Source: Arthrobacter sp. Leaf234 (GTDB lineage: Bacteria; Actinomycetota; Actinomycetes; Actinomycetales; Micrococcaceae). From it: a DNA stretch of 64,000 nucleotides. A program made the position numbers and the translations under genes. Shown in pieces: positions 17,701-26,880 of the stretch. The notes under the pieces are model-generated. The model was not told the origin of the DNA and made no database searches. It was given only the letters and a program-made list of their open reading frames with translations. Numbering within the stretch: position 1 is the first letter of the stretch; the number at the start of each line of letters is the position of its first letter. The stretch lies in NCBI RefSeq assembly GCF_001422665.1, contig NZ_LMLU01000008.1, positions 62,001-126,000 on the forward strand, written 5' to 3'.

Positions 17701-17817
17701 TCCGGTCGACGCCGTGCTGCCCGCAGGGTCAGCCCTCCTCGGGTAGGGGAACAAACGGTCCCCCGGCTCCCGCCGACGACGTCCGAAGCGGTTCCGGACG
17801 AGCTCCGATGCCCCGGA

Positions 17818-17861
17818 TACGACAACGGCAGCCGACCCGGAGGTCGGCTGCCGTTGTCGTA
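17818..17861. terminator. Bidirectional terminator, 20-bp perfect stem
   Basis: A 20-base arm (17818-17837) is followed by the four-base loop CGGA and a perfect complement (17842-17861). It lies midway between the convergent ends of the aminotransferase gene (17700, plus) and rbfA (17895, minus) and can serve both. No T-run is present, as is common for actinobacterial hairpin terminators. Confidence 0.85.
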
Positions 17862-17894
17862 CAGGCCATCCGTGGAACGGACGGGAGGAGGAGC

Positions 17895-18332
17895 CTAGCG
17901 GGCCGCCTCGTCGTCCTCCGAGGTGCGGTACGGGTCCGCGTCCCCGGCGAAGTCCGCGCCCTGGGCGATCGCGGCCACCTCCGCGTCACGCTCCCGCGCC
18001 TTCTGCAGCAATTCCTCGAGGTGGCTGGCGTTGACCGGCACCTCGTCGGGGACGAACTCCAGCGTGGGCGTCAGCCGGGCGGTGATGTTCTTGCCGACCT
18101 CCGAGCGAAGGACGCCCCGGGCGGATTCGAGCGCCATGCGCGTTGCCTGCTGCTCCTCCGGATCGCCCAGCACCGTGTAGTACAGCGTGGCGTGCTGGAG
18201 GTCGTTCGTGACGCGCGCGTCGGTGATGGTCACGGCTTCCAGCCGGGGATCCTTCACGCGACGCCGGAGCGCCTCGGCGACGATGACTTTGATGCGCTGC
18301 GCGAGCCGCGCGGCGCGGGCCGGATCTGCCAT
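17895..18332 (-). CDS. rbfA: 30S ribosome-binding factor A
   Basis: RbfA is a late 30S assembly factor that binds the 16S 5' helix region. The 145-residue protein has the KH-like core ([19 protein letters not shown] near the start, [18 protein letters not shown] in the middle) and an acidic C-terminal tail. ATG at 18332 gives the normal N-terminus. It follows infB in the usual order, but a hairpin at 18401-18432 lies between them. Confidence 0.96.
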   Translation of the reverse strand: MADPARAARLAQRIKVIVAEALRRRVKDPRLEAVTITDARVTNDLQHATLYYTVLGDPEEQQATRMALESARGVLRSEVGKNITARLTPTLEFVPDEVPVNASHLEELLQKARERDAEVAAIAQGADFAGDADPYRTSEDDEAAR

Positions 18333-18400
18333 TGCTGATACTCCTACTGAAGCTGGTCTGGTGGGGGGACCCGGCCGGCGGGTCCCGGTGGTGCGACAGG

Positions 18401-18432
18401 CACAGGCGCCCCGGAAGACCGGAGCGCCTGTG
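18401..18432 (-). terminator. Hairpin after infB
   Basis: CACAGGCGC pairs with GCGCCTGTG (18401-18409 and 18424-18432), and an inner CCGG/CCGG with loop AAGA extends the stem. It starts 12 bases after the infB stop on the minus strand. It is an intrinsic terminator or attenuator that would lower expression of rbfA relative to infB. Confidence 0.7.
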
Positions 18433-18444
18433 CTGACCTACGGC

Positions 18445-21357
18445 CTAGACGCGGGGCTTCTCCCGCATCTCGAAGGTCTCGATGGTGTCGCCTTCCTTGA
18501 CGTCGTTGAACGACCCCAGGCCGATACCGCACTCGAAGTCCGTCCGGACCTCGGTGGCATCGTCCTTGAAGCGCTTGAGCGAGTCCACGGAGAGGTTGTC
18601 CCCGATGACCTTGCCGTCGCGCAGGACACGGGCCCGCGAGTTCCGCCGGATGATGCCCGACCGGACGATCGAACCGGCGATGTTGCCGAACTTGGAGGAA
18701 CGGAACACCTCGCGGACCTCTGCGGTACCGAGCTGCACCTCCTCGTACTCCGGCTTGAGCATGCCCTTGAGGGCGAGCTCGATATCGTCGATCGCGGCGT
18801 AGATGACCGAGTAGAAGCGCATGTCGACGCCCTCACGCTCGGCCAGGTCGGCGACGCGCTCGGCCGGCTTGACGTTGAAGCCGATGATGATCGCGTTGTC
18901 GACCGTCGCCAGGTTGACGTCGTTCTGCGTGATCGCACCGACGCCGCGGTGGATGACGCGCAGCTGCACGCCCTCGCCGACGTCGATCTTGAGCAGCGAG
19001 TCCTCCAGGGCCTCCACGGCACCCGAGACGTCACCCTTGAGGATGAGGTTGAGGGTGTCGACCTTGCCGTCGGCGACGGCCTGGTCGAAGTCCTCGAGGC
19101 TGATGCGCTTGCGGCGCTTGGCGAGGGCCGCATTGCGGTCCGCTGCCTCACGCTTCTCGGCGATCTGACGGGCGGTGCGCTCGTCGTCCGTGACGAAGAA
19201 CGTGTCACCGGCGCGGGGCACGTTGGACAGGCCCAGCACCTGGACCGGGCGGGACGGCTCGGCCTTCGTGACGACGTCGCCGTTCTCGTCGAACATCGCG
19301 CGCACACGGCCGTGAGCCGTACCGGCCACGATCGTGTCGCCGACGTTCAACGTTCCGGACTGCACGAGCACCGTCGCGACAGCACCCCGGCCGCGGTCGA
19401 GGTTGGCCTCGATCGCGATACCGCGGGCGTCCTTGTTCGGGTTGGCCCGCATGTCCAGCGCGGCATCGGCCGTGAGCAGGACGGCCTCGAGGAGCTCGTC
19501 GATCCCCATGCCCTGGAGCGCGGAGACGTGGACGAACATGGTGTCGCCACCGTATTCCTCGGGGACCAGGCCGTACTCGGTGAGCTGGCCCTTGACCTTG
19601 TCCGGGTTCGCGCCTTCCTTGTCCATCTTGTTAACGGCGACGACGATCGGCACGTTGGCTGCCTGGGCGTGGTTCAGCGCCTCGACGGTCTGCGGCATGA
19701 CGCCGTCGTCGGCGGCCACGACGAGCACGGCGATGTCCGTGACCTTCGCACCACGGGCACGCATGGCGGTGAACGCCTCGTGACCGGGGGTGTCGATGAA
19801 GGTGATGGCCCGCGTGGAGTCCTCGTGGACGTGCTGGATCTGGTAGGCACCGATGTGCTGGGTGATGCCACCGTGCTCGCCCTCGACGACCTTAGTGTTG
19901 CGGACGGCGTCGAGCAGTCGCGTCTTACCGTGGTCGACGTGGCCCATGACCGTGACGACCGGCGGACGGGCCTCCAGGTCATCGTCACCCTCGGCCTCGA
20001 GCTCCGCATCGAAGTCGATGTCGAAGCTGCTGAGGAGTTCGCGCTCCTCGTCCTCGGGGGACACGACCTGGATCTTGTAGCCGAGCTCGGTTCCCAGGAC
20101 CTCGAAGGTGTCCTCGTCCAGCGACTGGGTGGCCGTGGCCATCTCGCCGAGGTGGAAGAGCACGGTCACCAGTGCTGCGGGGTTCGCCTCGATCTTGTCG
20201 GCGAAGTCCGTGATGGACGAGCCACGGCGCATCGTGACGACGGTGTTGCCGTCCCCACGGGGTACGCTGACGCCGCCCAGCGAGGGAGCCGACATCTGCT
20301 CGAGTTCCTGCCGCTTCGCACGCTTCGACTTGCGCTGCTTGCCGCGACCGGCGCCGCCCTTGCCGAAGGCACCGGCGGTGCCGCCGCGTCCGCGGCCGCC
20401 CTTGCCGAAGCCGCCGCCGGCGGGTGCACCGCTCGGGCTGTTGGGGGCTCCACCGGGACCGCGGCGCGGACCGGCTCCCGCTCCGGGTGCACCGCGGCCG
20501 GGGGCAGCGGGACGCTCGGTGCGGTTGGGCATCATGCCAGGGGTGGGGCGTGATCCGGGTGCGCCACCGGGACGGGGGGCGCCGGGACGGGGTGCGCCCG
20601 GACGGGGACCGCCGGCACCTGCCGCGGGACGGGGTCCGCCCGCACCGGCTGCGGGACGGGGTCCACCGGGACCGGCGGCGGGGCGCTGCTGCGCATCGTC
20701 ACGACGGCCCGGGCGCGGCATACCCTGCGAGGGCGCGAACGGGTTGTTGCCCGGACGCGAGGTGCGCTCGGGACGGTCGGTGTCGCCGCGGCGCGCACCC
20801 ATGCCCTGCGAGGGCGCGAACGGGTTGTTGCCCGGGCGGGGAGCGCCACCGGGACGGGCTCCCGACGGACGCGTCGTCCCTGCGGACGGCGCCGCGGGCG
20901 GCGTGGCCGGACGGGGGCCGGGACGGCCCGGTTCCTCCTGCGAACCCTGCTGGGTCGGCGCGGGAGTCGCCTGGGCGGCGGGGGCGGGGACGTCAGCGGG
21001 CGCGGCACCGTTCGAGAACGGCGATGCCTGCGGAGCGGCCGGGGCTGCTGCCGCCGGCGCTGCCGGCGCAACGGGTGCTGCCGGCGCTGCGGGTGCTGGC
21101 GCTTCGGGTGCCGCCTGGGCAGCTCCCGGCTTCGGGCCCGACGGCGTGGGCGCCGAGGGACGTGAGGGTGCGGGTGCCGGGGCGGTCTTGGCGCCACCGG
21201 CATCGGGGAATGCGCCGCGAAGCTTCTTCACGACGGGGGCCTCGATGGTGGACGAGGCTGAACGGACGAATTCGCCCAGTTCCTGCAGTTTTGCGACTGC
21301 GTCTTTCGAGGTTATACCGAGCTCTTTCGCGAGCTCGTGTACGCGGACCTTGGCCAC
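18445..21357 (-). CDS. infB: Translation initiation factor IF-2
   Basis: IF-2 is the GTPase that brings initiator tRNA to the 30S subunit and drives subunit joining. The 970-residue protein has an N-terminal IF2-N domain (1-50), a long Pro/Ala/Gly/Arg low-complexity linker (about 55-350) and the GTPase core with G1 GHVDHGKT (472-479), G3 DTPGHEAF (522-529) and G4 NKMDK (576-580), then domains II-IV. The linker includes two copies of [16 protein letters not shown] at 21357 has AGGAGA close upstream. It lies 124 bases after ylxR in the rimP-nusA-ylxR-infB order. Confidence 0.98.
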   Translation of the reverse strand: MAKVRVHELAKELGITSKDAVAKLQELGEFVRSASSTIEAPVVKKLRGAFPDAGGAKTAPAPAPSRPSAPTPSGPKPGAAQAAPEAPAPAAPAAPVAPAAPAAAAPAAPQASPFSNGAAPADVPAPAAQATPAPTQQGSQEEPGRPGPRPATPPAAPSAGTTRPSGARPGGAPRPGNNPFAPSQGMGARRGDTDRPERTSRPGNNPFAPSQGMPRPGRRDDAQQRPAAGPGGPRPAAGAGGPRPAAGAGGPRPGAPRPGAPRPGGAPGSRPTPGMMPNRTERPAAPGRGAPGAGAGPRRGPGGAPNSPSGAPAGGGFGKGGRGRGGTAGAFGKGGAGRGKQRKSKRAKRQELEQMSAPSLGGVSVPRGDGNTVVTMRRGSSITDFADKIEANPAALVTVLFHLGEMATATQSLDEDTFEVLGTELGYKIQVVSPEDEERELLSSFDIDFDAELEAEGDDDLEARPPVVTVMGHVDHGKTRLLDAVRNTKVVEGEHGGITQHIGAYQIQHVHEDSTRAITFIDTPGHEAFTAMRARGAKVTDIAVLVVAADDGVMPQTVEALNHAQAANVPIVVAVNKMDKEGANPDKVKGQLTEYGLVPEEYGGDTMFVHVSALQGMGIDELLEAVLLTADAALDMRANPNKDARGIAIEANLDRGRGAVATVLVQSGTLNVGDTIVAGTAHGRVRAMFDENGDVVTKAEPSRPVQVLGLSNVPRAGDTFFVTDDERTARQIAEKREAADRNAALAKRRKRISLEDFDQAVADGKVDTLNLILKGDVSGAVEALEDSLLKIDVGEGVQLRVIHRGVGAITQNDVNLATVDNAIIIGFNVKPAERVADLAEREGVDMRFYSVIYAAIDDIELALKGMLKPEYEEVQLGTAEVREVFRSSKFGNIAGSIVRSGIIRRNSRARVLRDGKVIGDNLSVDSLKRFKDDATEVRTDFECGIGLGSFNDVKEGDTIETFEMREKPRV
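20723..20835. repeat. Duplicated 32-base segment inside infB
   Basis: The same 32 bases occur at 20723-20754 and 20804-20835, 81 bases apart, encoding two copies of [12 protein letters not shown] in the IF-2 linker. Around them the linker has further short Pro-Gly-Ala-Arg repeats (protein residues about 225-265). Such linker repeats vary in number among relatives and are a likely site of slippage. Confidence 0.8.
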
Positions 21358-21481
21358 ATTTCTCCTGTCTCGGTCCGTACCGAGTCAGGCACGAACCGTC
21401 TATTTCCTACTGCTGATCCCAGTCGCGAGGGCGGCTGGCAGATCGAATGCAGAGCGCAACGGATGGGTCATCGTTGCGCAC

Positions 21482-21901
21482 TCATCGCTGGGTTCTCATC
21501 GGGTTTCCATGAGGGTTCTGACCCGCTTTCAGGGAGGACGGTGGTGAATCGGGGCCTCGGTTCAGACGCCCCAGGTATGCCTGGAAGTCCACTGCCAACT
21601 GCGCAGTGTCGACCGGCCCGCGGAAGGCCCTGCTGAAGGCCCTCCGCTTGATGGCCGTGTCCATGCATGCCGGGTCGGGGTGCAGCCAAGCACCCCGTCC
21701 GGATAGCCGGCGCCGCTCATCGATGACGGCGACGATCTGTCCGTCCATCGGTCGTGCAACGACCCGCATCACGTGTGACTGGCGGTCCCGCCGGCGGCAT
21801 CCCACGCAGGTGCGTACGGGATGGGCATCCGCCGGATGGTGCCCGGATCCTCGTCGTGAACCGACGTCGTCCGGGCGCGACTCGACAGCAGTCCGTTCCA
21901 T
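21482..21901 (-). CDS. ylxR: YlxR (DUF448) RNA-binding protein
   Basis: The 139-residue protein has the YlxR signature RTCVGCRRRD (residues 30-39) and the basic GRGAWLHPDPAC block (about 69-80). YlxR/RnpM proteins bind RNA and have been linked to RNase P regulation and transcription of ribosomal operons. The C-terminal 25 residues are not conserved and may be disordered. ATG at 21901 follows GGAAGGGG. It sits between nusA and infB as in most bacteria. Confidence 0.93.
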   Translation of the reverse strand: MERTAVESRPDDVGSRRGSGHHPADAHPVRTCVGCRRRDRQSHVMRVVARPMDGQIVAVIDERRRLSGRGAWLHPDPACMDTAIKRRAFSRAFRGPVDTAQLAVDFQAYLGRLNRGPDSPPSSLKAGQNPHGNPMRTQR

Positions 21902-21937
21902 TCTACCCCTTCCGACCGTTCCGGGAGACCGGACGGA

Positions 21938-22927
21938 TCAGGCTTTCGCCGCCTGCGCGGGCTGCGCGGCATCGGACACGATGTCGATCCGCCACCCGGT
22001 CAGCTTCGCCGCGAGGCGCGCGTTCTGGCCCTCCTTGCCGATGGCCAGGGACAGCTGGTAGTCGGGCACGACGACGCGGGCGGAGCGCGTGGCCTCGTCC
22101 GTGATCGTGACGGAGGTGACGCGCGACGGCGACAGCGAGCTGGCGATGAAGGCCGCGGCGTCGTCGTTGTAGTCCACGATGTCGATCTTCTCGTCGTTGA
22201 GCTCGTTCATGACCGCACGGACCCGCGTCCCCATCTCCCCGATGCATGCACCCTTCGCGTTGACGCCCGGGACGTTGGCCTTGACCGCGATCTTCGTCCG
22301 GTGACCCGCCTCGCGTGCCAGGGCAACGATCTCGACGGTCCTGTCCGCGATCTCCGGCACCTCCAGCTCGAAGAGCTTCCTGACCAGGCCGGGGTGGGAC
22401 CGCGACAGCGTGATCGAGGGGCCCTTCATCCCACGGTGGACATCGACGACGAAGGCACGGAGCCGAGTGCCGTGCAGGTACTTCTCGCCGGGGACCTGCT
22501 CGGGCGGCGGCAGGACGGCCTCGACGGACCCGAGGTTCACCTGGATCATGTGCGGGTTGTTGCCCTGCTGGATCATGCCGGCGACGAGTTCGCCCTCCTT
22601 GCCGCGGAACTCGCCGAGGATGTTCTCGTCCTCCGCGTCACGCAGCCGCTGCAGGATGATCTGGCGCGCCGTGCTCGCCGCGATACGGCCGAAGCCGCTC
22701 GGGGTGTCGTCGAACTCGCCGACGCTCTCGCCGTCGTCGTTCTTCTCCGTCGCCCAGATGGTGACGTGGCCGTTGCGGCGATCGAGCTCCGCGCGTGCGG
22801 TCTCCTGCGCCCCCGGGGAGCGGTGATAGGCGATGAGCAGTGCCTGCTCGATCGTCGGGACGAGCTTGTCGAGCGGGATCTCCCGCTCGCGCTCGAGCAG
22901 CCTCAGGGCGCTCATGTCGATGTCCAT
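21938..22927 (-). CDS. nusA: Transcription termination/antitermination factor NusA
   Basis: NusA binds RNA polymerase and nascent RNA and modulates pausing, termination and rRNA antitermination. The 329-residue protein has an N-terminal polymerase-binding domain (1-110), an S1 domain (about 115-195) and two KH domains (about 200-320, with [18 protein letters not shown] and [20 protein letters not shown]). It lacks the C-terminal acidic repeats of proteobacterial NusA, as is normal in actinobacteria. ATG at 22927 is preceded by AAGGAG at good spacing; an upstream frame to 23005 lies inside rimP and is rejected. Confidence 0.97.
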   Translation of the reverse strand: MDIDMSALRLLEREREIPLDKLVPTIEQALLIAYHRSPGAQETARAELDRRNGHVTIWATEKNDDGESVGEFDDTPSGFGRIAASTARQIILQRLRDAEDENILGEFRGKEGELVAGMIQQGNNPHMIQVNLGSVEAVLPPPEQVPGEKYLHGTRLRAFVVDVHRGMKGPSITLSRSHPGLVRKLFELEVPEIADRTVEIVALAREAGHRTKIAVKANVPGVNAKGACIGEMGTRVRAVMNELNDEKIDIVDYNDDAAAFIASSLSPSRVTSVTITDEATRSARVVVPDYQLSLAIGKEGQNARLAAKLTGWRIDIVSDAAQPAQAAKA

Positions 22928-22937
22928 GTAGATCTCC

Positions 22938-23567
22938 TTACGCGTGGTGCTCGGCGCCGGAGGAATCCGGTTCGGCCCCATCGGTGTGGTCGGTGTGTTC
23001 ATCATCGAGATGCGCGAATTCGACCTGCACGGTCCCCGTGCGGATCTTGGCGAACTCGAGCGCGAGGGGGTCGCCCTGCTTCGGCTTCATGCCCTTCTTG
23101 ACGGGCAGTTGCGGGAGGAGCCGGATACCGGAGGCGGTGACCTCCTGCAGCCTGCCGACCACGACGTCGCCGGTGACCGGCTTGACCTCTACCAGGCGCC
23201 CGACACTGCGTCGCCAGTGCCGCGGTTCCGTCAGGGGCCGCGAGACACCGGGCGAGGAGATCTCGAGGCTGTACGGGCGGTCGTCGTCGTCCGGGTCGCT
23301 GTCCATGGCGGCGGAGAGGTCGGTGGAGATGGCGGAGATCACATCGAGGCCGACGCTGCCGGAGGCTTCCTCGGGGAGGTCGACGACCACGTGGACGGTG
23401 CGGTGCGAGCCGGCGACCTTGATGTCCACATCCTCCAGATAGAGGTTGTGCTGCTCCACCACGGGTTGCAGCCTGGTCCGCAGGCGCTGTGCCTCGGCCT
23501 GCAGTTCGGCCTCGACGGCCGTCTTGCGGGTCGAGGCTTGATTTTCGTTCCCGGACCGGACCGCCAT
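22938..23567 (-). CDS. rimP: Ribosome maturation factor RimP
   Basis: RimP is needed for assembly of the 30S subunit. The 209-residue protein has the RimP N-terminal domain ([24 protein letters not shown]) and the [17 protein letters not shown] signature followed by the SH3-like C-terminal domain. The His/Asp-rich C-terminus is an extension. ATG at 23567 follows GGAGG; the upstream frame to 23612 is not supported. It starts the rimP-nusA-ylxR-infB run and ends ten bases before nusA. Confidence 0.95.
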   Translation of the reverse strand: MAVRSGNENQASTRKTAVEAELQAEAQRLRTRLQPVVEQHNLYLEDVDIKVAGSHRTVHVVVDLPEEASGSVGLDVISAISTDLSAAMDSDPDDDDRPYSLEISSPGVSRPLTEPRHWRRSVGRLVEVKPVTGDVVVGRLQEVTASGIRLLPQLPVKKGMKPKQGDPLALEFAKIRTGTVQVEFAHLDDEHTDHTDGAEPDSSGAEHHA

Positions 23568-23599
23568 GGCTGCCTCCCACTCGATGATGTTGTCCACCA

Positions 23600-23605
23600 A
23601 GAGTA
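23600..23605 (-). promoter_or_regulatory. Candidate -10 for the rimP-nusA operon
   Basis: TACTCT on the minus strand lies 33 bases before the rimP ATG, leaving room for a short leader containing its GGAGG. No clear -35 is visible. Confidence 0.35.
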
Positions 23606-23654
23606 CCGACATTCCGTGGCGCCCGGTGTGTGACCGGGGGGAACGCGGCCCTCC

Positions 23655-24968
23655 GTGGCATCATCGGGGACTGTGACTGTGCGGGGGCGGAAGGGCGGCG
23701 ATCGGGCGCGCGAAGGGCGCCGGACCTCCGGCCTGCGTCGGGCCGCCGGCTGGGCCGTCCGGCTGGTCGGCCTGTTCGTCGCCGTGCTCCTCGTCGTCGG
23801 CCTCGGCCTGGGCGTGCGGCCGCCCGAACCCGACGGGCCGTCCTCCTCCCCCACCGAACAGGCACAGCTCGACGCCGAGGCGGGCTACACCGCGCTGGCG
23901 GCGGACGCGCGGTCTGCCGCGGCCCTCGATCCGGCCGCCGCGGACGTCCTCACCGCCCTCGCCGAGGACCTCGAGGTGCAGGCGGACGCCGTCGCGCTGC
24001 CGCGCTCTCCCGCAGCGCCGACGCAGGACCCCGAGGGATCGGAACCCCTCCTGCCGTCTCCGGAAGCGTCCTCGACGCCCGGCCCGGCGGTGACGGCCGA
24101 CGGCCGTGCGGTCCTCGCCGGGCTCCGGGAGAGTGCGCTCCGAAGCCTCCATGATGCCGCGCAGGCCGAGCCGGGTCCGGGCCGCGTGCTCGCCGCAGCC
24201 GGGGCGAACCAGTGGCGGAACGCCGTGCTGCTGTCCGTGCTCCTCGGCGCCGACCCCGGTCTCCCCCCGGCCGATGCCGTCCCCGCGACCGATCTCGCGG
24301 CCGGGACCGGTCTCTTCTCCGGGCTGCCCGGCGGACCGGACGGCCCCTCATCCCCTCCTTCCGTGCCGTCCGGTCCGGCCACCGCGATCGCGCCGACGGG
24401 GGCGCCCGGAGCCGGCCCCGGTCCGTCGGGGGCGCGTCCCGGCGGAGCGGGCACGGTGGACCCCGATGTCGAGTGCACGGACACTCCCCTGGGCCCGGAC
24501 GCGGATCGCGCAGCCCTGCTGGAGGCCAAGGCCGCCGAGGAGCGCGCCGCCTACGCCTACGACGTCGCAGCCGCCCTGCTCCCGGAACCGGGCGACGCCC
24601 TGGCGCGGTCGGGTGTCCACCGGGCTGCGGCAGACGCCGCAGCCGAGCGCCTGGCCCTGCTCTGCGCACCGGCCGGCCCCGCCCCTGCCGGTCACGCGCT
24701 GGGTACGGGGTTCCGCGCCGATCCCGCCGGCGCCGTGAGGGAGCTCGAGCAGGACCACGCCGTCTTCTACGTCGACCTCCTCGCCACCGTCGGACCCGAG
24801 GCTCGCGCCTGGGCCGTCACCTCGTACAACGCGGCCGCGCAGCGCAGTCTCGACGCCGGGACGCCGCTGACGGCGCTCCCCGGCCTGGAGGATGCCGCGG
24901 ATCCGGCCGGCGGCGCCGCACCCGGCACCACTGCACCCTCCGTCGCACCGGAGCCCGGTGATGGCTGA
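23655..24968 (+). CDS. DUF4439 ferritin-like membrane protein
   Basis: The 437-residue protein has a basic N-terminus, one membrane helix (about 31-53) and a large exported part. After an Ala/Pro-rich stretch the C-terminal 150 residues (AALLEAKAAEERAAYAYDV...LEQDHAVFYVDLLATVG) form the helical ferritin-like DUF4439 domain. DUF4439 has no known activity; typical iron ligands are not evident. The start could be the GTG at 23655 or GTGs at 23673 or 23679. Its stop overlaps the next gene, an APH(6)-type kinase, and the gene diverges from rimP. Confidence 0.8.
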   Translation: MASSGTVTVRGRKGGDRAREGRRTSGLRRAAGWAVRLVGLFVAVLLVVGLGLGVRPPEPDGPSSSPTEQAQLDAEAGYTALAADARSAAALDPAAADVLTALAEDLEVQADAVALPRSPAAPTQDPEGSEPLLPSPEASSTPGPAVTADGRAVLAGLRESALRSLHDAAQAEPGPGRVLAAAGANQWRNAVLLSVLLGADPGLPPADAVPATDLAAGTGLFSGLPGGPDGPSSPPSVPSGPATAIAPTGAPGAGPGPSGARPGGAGTVDPDVECTDTPLGPDADRAALLEAKAAEERAAYAYDVAAALLPEPGDALARSGVHRAAADAAAERLALLCAPAGPAPAGHALGTGFRADPAGAVRELEQDHAVFYVDLLATVGPEARAWAVTSYNAAAQRSLDAGTPLTALPGLEDAADPAGGAAPGTTAPSVAPEPGDG

Positions 24969-25995
24969 GCACGGTCATCCGCCTCGACAGTCCGTCGCCG
25001 GGCCGCCGGACCTGCCCCCGCAGCTCGTGGCCAGCGCCCGCACCATCGAGGGTGGTGCACGGTGGATGCGGGAGTGGAGCACCGTCCTGATGGATCGTCT
25101 CGCCGCCTGGGACCTGGAGCTCGATCTGCCGCCGGGGCAGCCCGCCTGGGCCGGACAGTGCGCCGTCGTCGTGCCGGTGACCCGCCGGAGGGCGACCGGC
25201 CCCGCGGCTGCGGTCCTCAAGATCACGATCCCGCACGAGGAGGCCCGTCCCGAGCCGGACGCGCTGGAGCTGTGGGACGGGCACGGCGCGGTGACCCTGC
25301 TCGCGGCCTCACGCCCTGACTTCACCCTGCTGCTCGACCGGCTCGACGGCGACCGGTCCCTGCGTGACGTACCCCTCGACGAGACCCCGGGGCCCTGGGC
25401 CGATGTGGTCCGCCGGCTGTCCATCACGCCGGGCGACAGCCCGCTCTGGGCGTCCTTCCCGCATCTGGCCTCCGAGGCCGAGCAGTGGACGGACACGCTG
25501 CCGGCACGCTGGGACGAACTCGGCGAACCCTTCCCGCGGTGGCTGATGGAGTCCGCCCTCGAGGTGTGCCAGTCGCGGGGGGTGCTCGGCCGGCGGTCAG
25601 AGCGGGACGTGCTGGTGCACACCGACCTGCACTACGGGAATCTCCTGCCGTCGACACCGGGACAGCTGCGCGACTTCACAGCGATCGACCCCAAACCCGT
25701 CCTCGGTGACGCGGAGTACGCCGTCGCGCCCATGCTGTGGAACAGGCTCGGCGAGCTCGACGGGACGGATCCGGCCGGCCATCTCCGGGCACACTGCTCC
25801 GCCCTCGCCGCGGCAGCGGGCTTCGACGGGGAGCTGGCGCGCGGCTGGACGGTGGTGCGGGAGGTCAGGAACGCACTCTCCTACCTCGGTCATGGGCGGA
25901 CCGGCGATGCCGAGCGCTCGCTCTGGGTCGCCAGTTCGGTGCTCGGCAGGACCCTCGACGGCCTGCCTGCGGTGGGCGACCTGCCCGCCCTGTAG
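24961..25995 (+). CDS. APH(6)/hydroxyurea-kinase family phosphotransferase
   Basis: The 344-residue protein belongs to the APH_6_hur kinase family, which includes streptomycin 6-phosphotransferases. The ATP lysine is likely K87 (AAAVLKITIP), the catalytic loop is HTDLHYGN (220-227) and the magnesium motif is IDPKPVLGD (242-250). Many chromosomal members have no proven resistance role, so the substrate is open. ATG at 24961 overlaps the DUF4439 stop by eight bases, so both genes are co-translated. The longer frame to 24892 is inside DUF4439 and is rejected. Confidence 0.88.
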   Translation: MAEHGHPPRQSVAGPPDLPPQLVASARTIEGGARWMREWSTVLMDRLAAWDLELDLPPGQPAWAGQCAVVVPVTRRRATGPAAAVLKITIPHEEARPEPDALELWDGHGAVTLLAASRPDFTLLLDRLDGDRSLRDVPLDETPGPWADVVRRLSITPGDSPLWASFPHLASEAEQWTDTLPARWDELGEPFPRWLMESALEVCQSRGVLGRRSERDVLVHTDLHYGNLLPSTPGQLRDFTAIDPKPVLGDAEYAVAPMLWNRLGELDGTDPAGHLRAHCSALAAAAGFDGELARGWTVVREVRNALSYLGHGRTGDAERSLWVASSVLGRTLDGLPAVGDLPAL

Positions 25996-26053
25996 GCGGC
26001 GCCCGCCAGGAGCGGCCCGGAAGGAGTCACCGGGCAGGGAAAACCGGCAGGGA

Positions 26054-26875
26054 TCAGGCGGACGCCATCAGCGGTCGGATGTTCTCCACCCACACGTCGT
26101 AGCCCAGCTTGACGATCAGCGCGCCGACGACCGCGAGGAACACGATCCGGATGAACCTGCTGCCCTGGCTGATCGCCATGCGGGAGCCCGTGTAGCCACC
26201 GGCCATGTTCGCGACGCCGAGCAGCAGGCCGAGGCCCCACAGGATGGACCCGTTGGGCAGGAAGAACATGAGGGCACCGAAGTTGGTCGCCATGTTCACG
26301 ATCTTCGCCTTCGCGCTGGCGCCGAGGAAGTTGTACCCCAGCAGCGTGACCATCGCGATGATGAGGAAGGATCCCGTGCCCGGGCCGATCAGCCCGTCGT
26401 AGAACCCGATGACGAGTCCGATGCCGGCCGCCGTGCCGTAGTGGCGTGCGCCGTGGTGGCGCAGCTGCGTGAGGGTCCCCACAGACGGCTTCAGCGCGGT
26501 GAAGATCGCGACGGCGACGAGGGCGGCCACGATGATCGGCTTGAAGACCGACGACGGCAGCGACGCGGCCAGGATGGCGCCGCCGAAGCTGCCTCCGAGG
26601 GCGATCGCCGCCATGGGCAGCGCCGTCCGCAGGTCGGGATGCGCGCGCCGGTAGTACGTGACGGCGCTCGTCGTCGTCCCGAAGATGGAGCCCAGCTTGT
26701 TCGTGGCGAGGGCCTCGACGGGCGTGATGCCGGGCACCAGCAGCAGAGCCGGGAGCTGCAGCAGGCCTCCGCCGCCCACGACGGCATCGACCCAGCCCGC
26801 TGCGAATCCCGCGACGAGGACCAGCAGGATGGTCGCGAGGTGCAGTTCCTCGAGTCCCGAGCCCACGGGGAACAT
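26054..26875 (-). CDS. TauE/SafE-family (TSUP) membrane carrier
   Basis: The 273-residue protein has about eight membrane helices and the two family half-motifs, GWVDAVVGGGGLLQLPALL near residue 27 and FYDGLIGPGTGSF near residue 158. TSUP proteins export or import small organic sulfonates, sulfite or related anions. The substrate is not readable. It ends the minus-strand run and lies five bases downstream of proS, so it is probably co-transcribed with it; this pairing carries no obvious functional meaning. Confidence 0.9.
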   Translation of the reverse strand: MFPVGSGLEELHLATILLVLVAGFAAGWVDAVVGGGGLLQLPALLLVPGITPVEALATNKLGSIFGTTTSAVTYYRRAHPDLRTALPMAAIALGGSFGGAILAASLPSSVFKPIIVAALVAVAIFTALKPSVGTLTQLRHHGARHYGTAAGIGLVIGFYDGLIGPGTGSFLIIAMVTLLGYNFLGASAKAKIVNMATNFGALMFFLPNGSILWGLGLLLGVANMAGGYTGSRMAISQGSRFIRIVFLAVVGALIVKLGYDVWVENIRPLMASA

Positions 26876-26880
26876 CGCCG

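Noticed and set aside
18187-20553. Long plus-strand open frame antisense to infB
   Set aside because: It is opposite the conserved IF-2 GTPase; its Val/Asp/Gly-rich sequence has no recognisable fold.
24961-25995. Acquired antibiotic resistance gene
   Set aside because: The kinase has the same high-GC style as its neighbours, overlaps a chromosomal gene and has no mobile element near; resistance is not supported.
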